Source: Pseudomonadota bacterium | GTDB taxonomy: Bacteria; Desulfobacterota; Binatia; UBA9968 | Direction of reading: 5' to 3' | NCBI GenBank assembly: GCA_021324155.1 | Contig: JAJPJQ010000022.1 | Location: 94,450 to 131,559 of the forward strand | DNA length: 37,110 nucleotides | Shown: positions 21,664 to 29,605 of the stretch, piece by piece | How positions within the stretch are numbered: position 1 is the first letter of the stretch | Layout: the number at the start of each line of letters is the position of its first letter | Program-made: the position numbers and the translations under genes | The notes under the pieces: model-generated | Seen by the model: only the letters and a program-made list of their open reading frames with translations | What the model was told of the DNA's origin: nothing | Databases searched by the model: none

Positions 21664-22650
21664 ATGCGGAAAATAATTTTCATTGTTTTGACGCTGCCTC
21701 TGGCTTTCATCCATCCCGCCAACGCGCAGCAGCCGGGAAAAATCTACCGCATCGGTTTTCTCGATCCGAGCACGGTTTCCGGCAGCGCGGCTCTCGTCGA
21801 CGCGTTCCGCCAAGAGCTGGGCAAGCTCGGCTGGATTGAGGGAAAGAATATCGCCATCGAGTACCGGTTTGCAGAGGGCAAGGGCGATGAGCGCCAAAGA
21901 GAGCTCGCGGCGGAGTTGGTTCGTTTAAACGTCGATCTGATCGTGGTCTCAGGGCAATCGTCGGCGGTCGCAGCCAAGAAAGCGACCGCTACCATCCCCA
22001 TCGTGACGGCGACGTCTATCGACCCTGCGGCTTCAGGCCTGATTGCCAGCCTGGCGCGACCGGGCGGTAACGTCACCGGACTCACCGGTTTAGGGTCCGA
22101 GCTAGGTACTAAAAGGCTAGAGATACTGAAGGAGGCGGTTCCCAAGCTTGCCCGAGTTGGAATTTTGTGGCTGTCAGGAAGCGTCGTTGTATCAGAGCCC
22201 CAACTGAAAGAGCTTAGGCCTGCGGGCTTGGCGCTGAAGCTCAAATTGGAGGAGATAGAGACAGAACGCAACGCCAAAGGTTTAGAGAACGCCTTTCAAA
22301 CCGCAAAGCAGAAGCAGGTGGGCGCGATTACGACGACCGCCACTCGCGGCTTTTTCGCCGATCGAAGGCGGATCGTTGAGCTTGCAGGCAAACATCAATT
22401 ACCGGCGATTTACTTTTCGAGGGAGTTCGCCGATGAGGGCGGTCTCATGTCCTACGGGGCGGACAACGTCGACCTCTACCAGCGCGCCGCGCATTACGTC
22501 GACAAGATTCTCAAGGGCGCCAAGCCCGCCGATCTTCCCGTGCAACAGGCGACGAAATTCGAGTTTGTCGTCAATCTGAAAGCGGCGAAGCAAATCAATC
22601 TCACGATTCCCGTCCGCGTGCTGGAGCGCGCGAATCGGGTGATCAAGTGA
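21664..22650 (+). CDS. ABC transporter substrate-binding protein (ABC_sub_bind type), tandem copy 1
   Basis: The 328-residue protein has a signal peptide (MRKIIFIVLTLPLAFIHPANA, then QQPG) and the ABC_sub_bind pattern: YRIGFLDP, AFRQELGKLGWIEGKNIAIE, ELVRLNVDLIVV, KKATATIPIV, GLIASLARPGGNVTGLT, EILKEAVPKLARVGIL, and a C-terminal LPVQQATKFEFVVNLKAA. The family (COG2984) is abundant in soil bacteria; ligands are mostly unknown and may include aromatic or amino-acid-like compounds. The frame is open upstream of ATG 21664, but the signal peptide fixes the start. No permease is nearby. The next gene is a close tandem duplicate. Confidence 0.9.
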   Translation: MRKIIFIVLTLPLAFIHPANAQQPGKIYRIGFLDPSTVSGSAALVDAFRQELGKLGWIEGKNIAIEYRFAEGKGDERQRELAAELVRLNVDLIVVSGQSSAVAAKKATATIPIVTATSIDPAASGLIASLARPGGNVTGLTGLGSELGTKRLEILKEAVPKLARVGILWLSGSVVVSEPQLKELRPAGLALKLKLEEIETERNAKGLENAFQTAKQKQVGAITTTATRGFFADRRRIVELAGKHQLPAIYFSREFADEGGLMSYGADNVDLYQRAAHYVDKILKGAKPADLPVQQATKFEFVVNLKAAKQINLTIPVRVLERANRVIK

Positions 22651-22768
22651 TTCAATTTTCGATTGCCGATTTTCGATTGGTGGAAAGACGTATGAAAACA
22701 TTTTGGTCAAAGCGTGTCGCCAATTCTTGTTCCGACGATCGGAAATCTAAAATCAAAAATCGAAAATG
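22651..22768. repeat. AT-rich inverted/direct repeat spanning the second SBP start
   Basis: ATTTTCGATT occurs twice directly in 22651-22680, and its complement AATCGAAAAT lies at 22759-22768. The left half is the intergenic gap. The right half runs into the coding sequence of the next gene, where it encodes the basic stretch DRKSKIKNRKW. The same TGATTCAATTTT start follows the stop of both tandem SBP genes. Confidence 0.6.
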
Positions 22769-23756
22769 GGTGGGGCTTTCGATTATCGCTTTCGTGCTCG
22801 CGGTGGTTGGGCCGTTGGCCCAGGCGCAGCAATCAGGAAAAATTGCCCGCATCGGTTATCTCGAATCGGGTACCGCTTCCGGGAGCTCAGTACTCGTCGA
22901 GGCGTTCCGGCAGGAGCTGCGCAAGCTTGGCTGGATTGAGGGGAAAAACATCACCATCGAGTACCGGTTTGGAGAGAACAAACCCGGACCTGGCGGCCTG
23001 CAGGAACTCGCGGCAAACTTGGTTCGCCTCAAGGTCGATCTGATTCTGGTGTCAGGGGCAGGGCCAGCGTCGGCGGCTAAGAGCGCGACCACTACTATCC
23101 CGATCGTCGCGACTGCTACGGATCCCCTGGCTGGCGGTTTGGTCGCCAGCCTGGCGCGGCCGGGAGGAAATCTCACCGGCGTCTCAAGCTTAGCGCCTGA
23201 GTTAATCACCAAAAGACTAGAGGTACTCAAGGATACACTTCCCAAGCTCGACCGAGTTGCAGTACTACGACCGCGGGGAGCTAACATAGCAGGAGACCAT
23301 CAACTTAAAGCGCTCAGACCTGCGGCACTGGCATTAAAGCTAAAATTGGAAGAGATCGAGATCGAGACTCAGCCCGATCCCGAGGGTTTAGAGAGCGCGT
23401 TTCAAACTGCGAAGCAAAAGCAGGTTGGCGCTATGATGACGATTGCTCTTCGCCCTTTTTTCGCTGAACGAAAACGGATCGTCGAGCTTGCCGGCAAATA
23501 CCGATTACCGGCTATTTACCCCGAGAAAGGCTTTGTCGATGAAGGCGGACTAATGTCCTACGGCGTGGACTACGTCGACCTGTTTCGTCAATCGGCGCAT
23601 TACGTCGATAAAATCTTGAAAGGCGCCAAGCCCGCCGACCTGCCCGTGCAGCAGGCAACGAAGTTTGAATTCATCATCAATCTTAAAGCGGCGAAGCAGA
23701 TCGGTCTCACGATTCCCGTGCTCGTCCTGGAACGGGCAAATCAGGTGATTAAATGA
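22692..23756 (+). CDS. ABC transporter substrate-binding protein (ABC_sub_bind type), tandem copy 2
   Basis: The 354-residue reading from ATG 22692 has an unusually long basic N-region (KRVANSCSDDRKSKIKNRKW) before the hydrophobic core VGLSIIAFVLAVVGPLAQA and QQSG. The mature part follows copy 1 nearly throughout (AFRQELRKLGWIEGKNITIE, LVASLARPGGNLTGVSSL, LPVQQATKFEFIINLKAA). GTG 22770 is an alternative start that would give a short signal peptide without the basic region. The extra N-region is encoded by repeat DNA. It is an orphan binding protein with an unknown ligand and arose by tandem duplication with 21664-22650. Confidence 0.85.
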   Translation: MKTFWSKRVANSCSDDRKSKIKNRKWVGLSIIAFVLAVVGPLAQAQQSGKIARIGYLESGTASGSSVLVEAFRQELRKLGWIEGKNITIEYRFGENKPGPGGLQELAANLVRLKVDLILVSGAGPASAAKSATTTIPIVATATDPLAGGLVASLARPGGNLTGVSSLAPELITKRLEVLKDTLPKLDRVAVLRPRGANIAGDHQLKALRPAALALKLKLEEIEIETQPDPEGLESAFQTAKQKQVGAMMTIALRPFFAERKRIVELAGKYRLPAIYPEKGFVDEGGLMSYGVDYVDLFRQSAHYVDKILKGAKPADLPVQQATKFEFIINLKAAKQIGLTIPVLVLERANQVIK

Positions 23757-23790
23757 TTCAATTTTGGATTTTGGAAACGCGATTTCCGGA

Positions 23791-23894
23791 GAGATTCTTT
23801 CACTTCGCTCAGAATGCCAGAAACCACGCAAGTGGCGTGATCGACACGTCGCGCGTCTTCCGTCATTCTGAGGAGCGCAGCGGCAAAGAGTCTC
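23791..23894. repeat. Dispersed-type palindromic repeat
   Basis: The left arm at 23791-23816 (GAGATTCTTT, then CTTCGCTCAGAATG) is inversely complementary to the right arm at 23864-23894 (CATTCTGAGGAGCGCAGCGG, then AAAGAGTCTC). A smaller palindrome (CACGC/GCGTG, 23825-23839) lies between them. The words TTCGCTCAGAATG and CATTCTGAGGAGCG are those of short palindromes common between genes in soil bacteria. Confidence 0.72.
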
Positions 23895-24038
23895 GCCGAA
23901 TAACGGACGAAATTTCCGCTACAAACTCACCGAGGCCGCGCGCGCAGGAGCGCTAAGCAACAATAACTTTGATGGTGCTTGGAAGGCTGGTTATGACTAA
24001 AACGAAGCGTTCACAGACCGCCATAACGTGAGAAACTC

Positions 24039-24085
24039 CCTCGGGGCGGAGGCCCATCGCGCGCGGCGAGAGCCTCGCCCCGAGG
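24039..24085 (-). terminator. GC-rich hairpin downstream of the bicupin gene
   Basis: CCTCGGGGCG (24039-24048) and CGCCCCGAGG (24076-24085) are perfect 10-bp complements, extended inside by AGG/CCT. It begins 13 bp after the bicupin stop on the minus strand. Only a short, interrupted T-stretch (AGTTTCT) follows, so terminator function is likely but not clear-cut. Confidence 0.5.
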
Positions 24086-24098
24086 AACCGATCCGTCT

Positions 24099-25163
24099 TT
24101 ATTGGTCGCCCATGTCCGGTGTGACGCCGTTCTTCTTGCATTCCTCCTCGTACATCTTCCGGAGCGAAGCGTCTTCGTTGTCGAAGTCGATCTGATCGAT
24201 GCCGCCCTCTTCGCGCTGGACCGCCGTGTTGGCGTGGAGCGCGACGAACTTACATGGCACATTGCCGGTATTGTAGTGCTGGTGCCAGGTGCCGGCCGGC
24301 GGGCAGACGATGCTGCCCTCGTGCCAGTCGTAGCGCTTCGGCTCCTGCCCCTCGTCCCACATGAGCGTATAGCCGGTGGAGTCGAGCAGGCAGACGTGCG
24401 CGCCCGGACCGTGCTTGTGCGCCTTCTTGTAGCGGCCGACCGGGAACTGCGAGACGTGCGCGAGCATCGCGCTGCCCGCCATGTGGATGTACATGTTGCG
24501 CGTGCCCTTGCCGCGCTTCTCGCGGGGCACGAGATTGATCTTGCGGATGTCGGCGATGAAATTCGTGTGCAGGATGCCGCCGTAATATTCGGTATGATAT
24601 TTCCCCTCGCGGCTGAAGAAGTCCTCGGCCTTTGGGTCGAAGCGGTCCTTGAACATATAGTTCGTGTTGAAGATGAATTCCGGATCGCGGAAGAGCTCGA
24701 AGGCGACCGGCTGGCTCGTCAGCGCGACGTAGCGCGCCGGCTCGCTGCCGGTCGCGTTGAAATGCTGGTGATAGGCGTTGAGCGGAATCGCGAAGACGCT
24801 GCCGCGCTCCCACTCGAAGGTGCGCTTCGGCGTGCCGTCGTACCATATCGTGGTCGCGCCGCGCCCCGAGGCGACCAGCACGATCTCTTCGAAGAGCTGG
24901 CGCTGCGGCTTGGTGTTGCCGCCCGGCGGGATCTCGCAGATATAGGCGTCGGCGACCATCTGGTCGGAGAAGCTCAGATACGCGCCCTTCACGCCGCGCC
25001 GCTTCCAGTCGCCGAGCTTCGTATCGCGCACGTCGGGAACGTATGAGCCGCTGATGATCGGAATGCCTTCGGACTCGACCCATTTCTTGTACGGGCTATA
25101 GTGGTCCATCATATACTGCACGTACGGATGGACGGGAAATTCCTTGGTCATCTTGGTCGCCAT
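24099..25163 (-). CDS. Bicupin protein
   Basis: The 354-residue protein has two cupin domains. Domain 1 (about 70-150) keeps E92/E93 and H132-x-H134 (NAYHQHFNATG) but has Gln-rich PQRQLFEE in place of the usual HxH. Domain 2 (about 225-315) has H249, H251 and H256 (KKAHKHGPGAHVCLL) and H294-x-H296 (GTWHQHYNTG), a full metal site. Bicupins of this build include dioxygenases and decarboxylases; the reaction is unknown. GGAGGAA precedes ATG 25163. It is divergent from the RpiR regulator across a 126-bp region with GAAAC/GTTTC palindromes, so it is probably controlled by that regulator with the operon on the other strand. Confidence 0.87.
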   Translation of the reverse strand: MATKMTKEFPVHPYVQYMMDHYSPYKKWVESEGIPIISGSYVPDVRDTKLGDWKRRGVKGAYLSFSDQMVADAYICEIPPGGNTKPQRQLFEEIVLVASGRGATTIWYDGTPKRTFEWERGSVFAIPLNAYHQHFNATGSEPARYVALTSQPVAFELFRDPEFIFNTNYMFKDRFDPKAEDFFSREGKYHTEYYGGILHTNFIADIRKINLVPREKRGKGTRNMYIHMAGSAMLAHVSQFPVGRYKKAHKHGPGAHVCLLDSTGYTLMWDEGQEPKRYDWHEGSIVCPPAGTWHQHYNTGNVPCKFVALHANTAVQREEGGIDQIDFDNEDASLRKMYEEECKKNGVTPDMGDQ

Positions 25164-25184
25164 GAGCGCTTCCTCCTGATTTTT

Positions 25185-25290
25185 GAAACGAGTTTCTCTA
25201 GCGGGAAGTAATCTCTTTAACCCGCGGAAAATATTCTGTCAACAGCATTGACAAGAAAGTTTCCGTGGGATAATTGAAACAAAAGTTTCA
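25185..25290 (+). promoter_or_regulatory. Divergent control region with three GAAA(C)/(G)TTTC palindromes and a promoter
   Basis: The palindromes are GAAACgaGTTTC (25185-25196), GAAAgTTTC (25255-25263) and TGAAACaaaaGTTTCA (25275-25290). The plus-strand promoter is TTGACA (25248-25253) with GATAAT (25269-25274), spacer 15. The middle palindrome falls between -35 and -10, and the third covers the predicted start site and the A of the regulator's ATG. The first lies next to the ribosome site of the bicupin gene. This arrangement fits autoregulation by the RpiR protein and repression of both divergent units; binding is inferred. Confidence 0.65.
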
Positions 25291-26132
25291 TGCCGCCCAT
25301 CAAGCAGATTTTCGCCCGCACCGACCGGCTGAACGGGGCGCAGAAGCGGCTCGGCCGCTATCTGCAGAACGACAGCTCGGCGCTGCTCGTCTCCAACGTA
25401 AGCGACCTCGCCAACGCCGTCGGCGTGAGCAAGGCGACCGTCGTGCGCTTCGCGAAAAGCCTCGGCTACAAGGGCTTCCCGGAGTTCAAGCGCGACATCC
25501 AGAAAGAGATGCGCCGCCAGCTCCGCGCCGCCTCGCGCATGGAGGAGACCTTCGCCGAGCTCGGCAACGACGAGAACATATTCGCCAAGCTCATCAAGCG
25601 CGATATCGAGCTGCTGCAGGAGACGCTGCAGGCCGTGGCGCTGCCGGATTTTCACAAGGCGGTCGAGATCATCTGGCGCGCGCGCAAGGTCTACATCATC
25701 GGGCTGAATGCCTCGATGGCGCTCGCCTACCTGCTGCACTTCCGGCTCGTGCGCGTGAAGAAAGAGGCGCACTGGGTCTTCTTGACCGGCGGCACGTCGC
25801 TGCTCGAGCAGCTCGCGTTCATGGAACGCGATGACGCGCTCATCGCGATCGACTTCGTCAACGTCCCGCGCGAGGTCCAGACCGCGCTTCAATATGCGAA
25901 GAAAGTCGGGGCGCCGATTCTCGGCATCACCGATTTTCCGAGCTCGCCGATCGCCAAGGCCGCCGACGTCTGTCTCTACGCCAAGCGCGGTCTGCACAGC
26001 ACGGTGAATTCCCTCACGCCGGCGTTCTCGCTCGTCAACGCGCTCGCGATCGCGGTGGCATGGACTAAGAAAGGCGATTCGATTAAAGCATTAAATGATC
26101 TCGACCAGCTGTTGGAAGGCTACGGGACATAA
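25290..26132 (+). CDS. MurR/RpiR-family transcriptional regulator
   Basis: The 280-residue protein has an N-terminal HTH_6 domain (about 1-77) with recognition region SNVSDLANAVGVSKATVVRFAK and LGYKGFPEFKRD. A SIS domain (about 115-250) follows, with KVYIIGLNASMALAYLLHFRL, DDALIAIDF and GAPILGITDFPSSPIAKAAD. Family members sense phosphorylated sugars or related metabolites. ATG 25290 lies within a palindrome and has no visible ribosome site; with the -10 at 25269-25274 the mRNA leader would be only about 9 nt. It is first in a seven-gene operon with two LLM oxidoreductases and a molybdenum hydroxylase, an unusual set for this regulator family. Confidence 0.9.
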   Translation: MPPIKQIFARTDRLNGAQKRLGRYLQNDSSALLVSNVSDLANAVGVSKATVVRFAKSLGYKGFPEFKRDIQKEMRRQLRAASRMEETFAELGNDENIFAKLIKRDIELLQETLQAVALPDFHKAVEIIWRARKVYIIGLNASMALAYLLHFRLVRVKKEAHWVFLTGGTSLLEQLAFMERDDALIAIDFVNVPREVQTALQYAKKVGAPILGITDFPSSPIAKAADVCLYAKRGLHSTVNSLTPAFSLVNALAIAVAWTKKGDSIKALNDLDQLLEGYGT

Positions 26133-26149
26133 TTCAAAGGAGAACAATC

Positions 26150-27142
26150 ATGGCGACTAATTTGAAATTCGGCCTCCTGCTGCCGCACTTCGGCGAATAC
26201 GCGTCGATCGAGCGCGTCCTCGAGGGATCCAAGAAGGCCGAGGCATACGGCTTCGACTCGGTATGGGTGCGCGACCATCTCGTCTTCGAGCCGCACGGCA
26301 TGGAGGGCGAGGACAACAGCCACATCGAGGGTCTGCTCACGCTTTCCGCCATCGCTGCGACCTGCAAGAAGCTCACGCTCGGCACCGGCACGGTGATCCC
26401 GCACCGGAACCCGATTCATCTCGCGCAGTCGATGGCCGCGCTCAGCGTCATCTCGGGCGGCAAGGTCATCATGGGCATGGGCCTCGGGACCTTCCCGCAC
26501 GAGTTCGAGTCCGCCGGCTTCAAGGGCAACACGCTCCAGGACCGCGGCGAACTGGCGCGTATCAACGCCGAGATCTGCCGCAGGCTGTGGAAAGGCGAGA
26601 AGGTCACATATAAGGATCGTTTCTTCGATTTCCACGACGTGGCGTTGAAGCCCACGCCGGTGAAGCCGATCCCGATCTGGTACGGCGGCGGCACGCCGGC
26701 CTCGGCACGCCGCGCGGCGGAGTACTGCGACGGCTGGATGCCCGGCCGAATCCCGATGCTCACCTTCATCAAAATGGTGAACTACCTGCGCGAGCAGTAT
26801 AAAGAGAAAGGACGCCCGATGGGCACCGTCGGCGCGATTCCGATCGTCTCGATCGACAAGGACCTCGACACCGCGCTCAGCAAGGTCAACACGCCCGGCC
26901 TCATTAAGGAAGGCAACAATCCGAGCAAGAAGACCTGGGTCAACTACGGCAACTTCAAAACGTACGAAGATATCCGCGGTCTGTTGCTCGCCGGCAAGCC
27001 CGAGGATATCGTGAAGGACACGAAGGAATACGAGAAGAACGGTCTCAACCACATCGTTTACGACCTTCGCTTCCGCTACAAGGATTGGTACGAGCAGGTC
27101 GATTATCTCGGCAAGGAAGTGTTGCCGGCGCTGCGCGCCTAG
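26150..27142 (+). CDS. LLM-class flavin-dependent oxidoreductase, copy 1
   Basis: The 330-residue protein has the luciferase-like TIM-barrel pattern: KFGLLLPHFGEYA, AEAYGFDSVWVRDHLVF, KLTLGTGTVIPHRNPIHLAQSMAAL split across strands 3-4, GGKVIMGMGLGTFPHEFESAG, and PIPIWYGGGTPASARRAAEYCDGWMPG. Members use FMN or F420 in monooxygenation or hydride transfer. A deazaflavin-type gene at the window end makes F420 conceivable. AAAGGAGAA precedes the ATG, 17 nt after the regulator. It is separated from a second LLM gene by an alpha/beta-hydrolase-fold gene. Confidence 0.9.
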   Translation: MATNLKFGLLLPHFGEYASIERVLEGSKKAEAYGFDSVWVRDHLVFEPHGMEGEDNSHIEGLLTLSAIAATCKKLTLGTGTVIPHRNPIHLAQSMAALSVISGGKVIMGMGLGTFPHEFESAGFKGNTLQDRGELARINAEICRRLWKGEKVTYKDRFFDFHDVALKPTPVKPIPIWYGGGTPASARRAAEYCDGWMPGRIPMLTFIKMVNYLREQYKEKGRPMGTVGAIPIVSIDKDLDTALSKVNTPGLIKEGNNPSKKTWVNYGNFKTYEDIRGLLLAGKPEDIVKDTKEYEKNGLNHIVYDLRFRYKDWYEQVDYLGKEVLPALRA

Positions 27143-27151
27143 GAGCCAAAG

Positions 27152-28069
27152 ATGCGCACGGAAAAAGTCACTTTCTACAGCGAAGGCGTGAAAATCGCCG
27201 GCGATATCTATCTGCCGGACCGCGACGACGGCAAGCCGCTGCCCGGCATCGTCCAGGGCCCGGGCTTTCTCGGCCTCAAGGACGCGAAGCATTACGCGAT
27301 GATGTTCGAGAAGCTATGCGCCGCCGGCTACGCTTGCCTCTGCTTCGATTATCGCGGCTGGGGCGCGAGCGAGGGCGACAAGCGCGGCTGGGTCATGCCG
27401 CAGTGGCAAGTCGAAGACATCCGCAACGCGATCAGCTACATGCAGACGCGCAAGGACATCGACCCGAACCGCATCGCGACCTACGGCTCCGGCGGCACCG
27501 GCGGCGGCAACGCAGCATACGTGGCGGCGATCGACGAGCGCGTCAAATGCACCGTCTGCTATCTCGGCGTCAGCAACGGCCGCGACTGGCTCCATTCCAT
27601 GCGCCGCGAGTACGAATGGGTCGATTATCTCAAACGCATTCAGGAAGACCGGAAGAAGCGCGCGGTCGAGGGCGCGGGCGAGATGGTGAGCGCGCGCGAG
27701 GAGATCATGGTCGCCACGCCCGAGCGCAAAACGACGAACATCAAGAAAGAGGTCGCGGACAAAATTCCCGACATGATGCCGCTCCAGTGCGCGGAGGCGA
27801 TCATTGAATACAGCCCCGAGTCGGTGGTGCATCGCATCGCGCCGCGCGGCGCGCTCTTCGTCGCCGTCGAGGGCGACGCGGTCACGCCCGAAGAGCAGTC
27901 GATGCGGCTCTACGAGCTCGCCGGCGAGCCGAAAAAGCTCGTGATCTTCCGCCAGACGACGCACTACGGCATCTATAACGATTACTTCGACGAGGTCGCA
28001 GCGAACGTCGTCGACTGGTACAATAAACATCTCAAGTACGAGAAGATCGCAATCACGCAGCAGGGCTAG
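27152..28069 (+). CDS. Alpha/beta-hydrolase-fold protein with altered nucleophile motif
   Basis: The 305-residue protein has the dienelactone-hydrolase/xylan-esterase-like build: VKIAGDIYLPDRDDGKPLPGIVQGPGFLG, YACLCFDYRGWGASEGDKRG, ISYMQTRKDIDPNRIATYG, then GDAVTPEEQSMRLYELAGEPKKLV in two strands and THYGIY. The acid (GDAVTP) and His (THYGIY) are kept, but the expected GxSxGG elbow reads GSGGTGGG (112-119), with Gly or Thr where the Ser should be and a Ser two places off. It may be inactive as a hydrolase or use Ser113. AGGAG precedes the ATG; it lies between the two LLM genes in one operon. Confidence 0.83.
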   Translation: MRTEKVTFYSEGVKIAGDIYLPDRDDGKPLPGIVQGPGFLGLKDAKHYAMMFEKLCAAGYACLCFDYRGWGASEGDKRGWVMPQWQVEDIRNAISYMQTRKDIDPNRIATYGSGGTGGGNAAYVAAIDERVKCTVCYLGVSNGRDWLHSMRREYEWVDYLKRIQEDRKKRAVEGAGEMVSAREEIMVATPERKTTNIKKEVADKIPDMMPLQCAEAIIEYSPESVVHRIAPRGALFVAVEGDAVTPEEQSMRLYELAGEPKKLVIFRQTTHYGIYNDYFDEVAANVVDWYNKHLKYEKIAITQQG

Positions 28070-28079
28070 GAGTTTTCCC

Positions 28080-29102
28080 ATGAATAAGATCCAATTCGGT
28101 GTGCGCGTGCCCAACTCCGGGCCGCTCTCCAGCGTCGAGAACATCGTTAAGACGGCGAAGCAAGCCGAGGAACTGGGCTTCGACTCCATGTGGGTGCACG
28201 ACCACGTCGTCTGGAGCTCGGAGATGCACAAGCACCACATCTCGTCCGGCTCGTTCGAGGCGCTCGCCGAGGATCAGGAGGCGAACTTCTTCGAGGCGAC
28301 GACGATGCTCTCGTATCTCGCCGCCGAGACGAAGAAGATCACGCTCGGCGTCGCCTGCCTCGTCATGCCCTGCCGCAATCCGATCTACGCCGCGAAGCAG
28401 TACGCAACGCTCGACTGGCTCGCCAAGGGGCGGCTCCTCGTCGGCGTCGGCCTGGGGTCCAAGGCGACGCGCGAGTCGGACGAGTTCGGCGTCTTCGGCG
28501 TGCCGTACGACCGGCGCGGCGACCGCACCGACGAATATATCGAGGCGATGAAGGCGGTCTGGACGCAGCCGGTCGCCTCTTACAAAGGCGAATTCATCCA
28601 GTTCAAGAACGCCGAGATTTTTCCCAAGCCGTATCAAAAACCGCACCCGCCCGTTTGGGTCGGCGGCTGGATGAAGCTCGCGGCCAAGCGCGCCGGCCGC
28701 TACGGCGAAGGCTGGATTCCCGGCTGGCTCTCGCCGGCGGAAATGAAGGTCGGCTGCGGCATCTTAGCCGACGCGGCGCGTGAGAAGGGCCGCGATCCCA
28801 AGAAGATCACGATCGCGGTCGAGAAGCTCGCCACGATCGCCAAGACGCGCGACGAAGGGCTCAATCTCGCGATGCCGACGCTCAAGACCTCGAGCGAGAG
28901 CTACGAGCGCGACATCAACAGCATGCAGTTCGCGCTCGACCGCCATATCTTCGGCTCGGTCGACGATGTGAGAAGAAGAGTCGACGAATTCGTCGAGGCG
29001 GGCGTGCAGCACTTCGAGCTCAAGATTATTTATCCGACGATCGACAGTTTGATCCGGCAGATGACTCTCTGGTCAGAGGAGATCTTACCCCACTATGACT
29101 GA
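28080..29102 (+). CDS. LLM-class flavin-dependent oxidoreductase, copy 2
   Basis: The 340-residue protein has QFGVRVPNSGPLSSVENIV, AEELGFDSMWVHDHVVW, KITLGVACLVMPCRNPIYAA, GRLLVGVGLGSKATRESDEFG and KPHPPVWVGGWMKLAAKRAGR, all typical of the bacterial luciferase-like family. It has a His-rich insert (EMHKHHISSG) after strand 2 not found in copy 1. AGGAG precedes the ATG. Its last codons overlap the start of the [2Fe-2S] subunit gene by 8 nt, so it is made together with the molybdenum hydroxylase. The two LLM proteins may act on the same compound at successive steps. Confidence 0.9.
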   Translation: MNKIQFGVRVPNSGPLSSVENIVKTAKQAEELGFDSMWVHDHVVWSSEMHKHHISSGSFEALAEDQEANFFEATTMLSYLAAETKKITLGVACLVMPCRNPIYAAKQYATLDWLAKGRLLVGVGLGSKATRESDEFGVFGVPYDRRGDRTDEYIEAMKAVWTQPVASYKGEFIQFKNAEIFPKPYQKPHPPVWVGGWMKLAAKRAGRYGEGWIPGWLSPAEMKVGCGILADAAREKGRDPKKITIAVEKLATIAKTRDEGLNLAMPTLKTSSESYERDINSMQFALDRHIFGSVDDVRRRVDEFVEAGVQHFELKIIYPTIDSLIRQMTLWSEEILPHYD

Positions 29103-29595
29103 CGTCAAGCAGATTGTAAATTTGAAGTTCACCTTGAACGGCAAGGCCGTCGAGGTCGATTGCGAGGCGGAGGAGACGCTCGCCGAGGTGCTGCGCGACC
29201 GGCTGAACCTGACGGGCACGAAGATTTCGTGCGAGGTCCAGGTCTGCGGCGCGTGCACCGTGCTGGTCGACGGGCTGCCCGTGAGTTCGTGCACGCTGCT
29301 CGCGTACGAGGCGCGCGGCAAAAACGTCACTTCCATCGAGGGGTTGGCGAAGCCCGACGGCACGCTGCATCCGATCCAGCAGGCGTTCATCGACGAGTTC
29401 GCGTTCCAGTGCGGCTTTTGCACGCCGGGGATGATCCTCGCCGCCAAGGCGCTGCTCGACGAGAACCCCAAACCGTCGCGCGACGAGATCGTGCACTTCA
29501 TGGACGGCAACATCTGCCGCTGCACCGGCTATGTGCCGATCGTGCGCGCGATCCAGAAAGTCGCCGGCACGCTCGAGAGCAAACACCACAAGTAA
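29095..29595 (+). CDS. Molybdenum hydroxylase, [2Fe-2S] small subunit (CoxS/IorA-like)
   Basis: The 166-residue protein has the plant-type ferredoxin cluster ligands C46, C51, C54 and C66 (SCEVQVCGACTVLVDG ... C66) and the second cluster ligands C106, C109, C141 and C143 (QCGFCTPGM; ICRCTGY). It passes electrons from the Mo-pterin subunit to FAD. Start ATG 29095 overlaps the LLM stop (ATGACTGA), indicating translational coupling. Subunit order S-L-M here differs from coxMSL. Confidence 0.95.
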   Translation: MTDVKQIVNLKFTLNGKAVEVDCEAEETLAEVLRDRLNLTGTKISCEVQVCGACTVLVDGLPVSSCTLLAYEARGKNVTSIEGLAKPDGTLHPIQQAFIDEFAFQCGFCTPGMILAAKALLDENPKPSRDEIVHFMDGNICRCTGYVPIVRAIQKVAGTLESKHHK

Positions 29596-29605
29596 AAGCG
29601 CAGCC

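Larger units (their letters stand above)
23757..24098. other. Repeat-rich intergenic region of 342 bp
   Basis: It begins with TGATTCAATTTTGGATT, matching the 3' flank of the first tandem SBP. It continues with a palindromic repeat (23791-23894), a stretch without recognisable content (23895-24038) and a GC-rich hairpin (24039-24085). No convincing gene is present. Confidence 0.6.
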
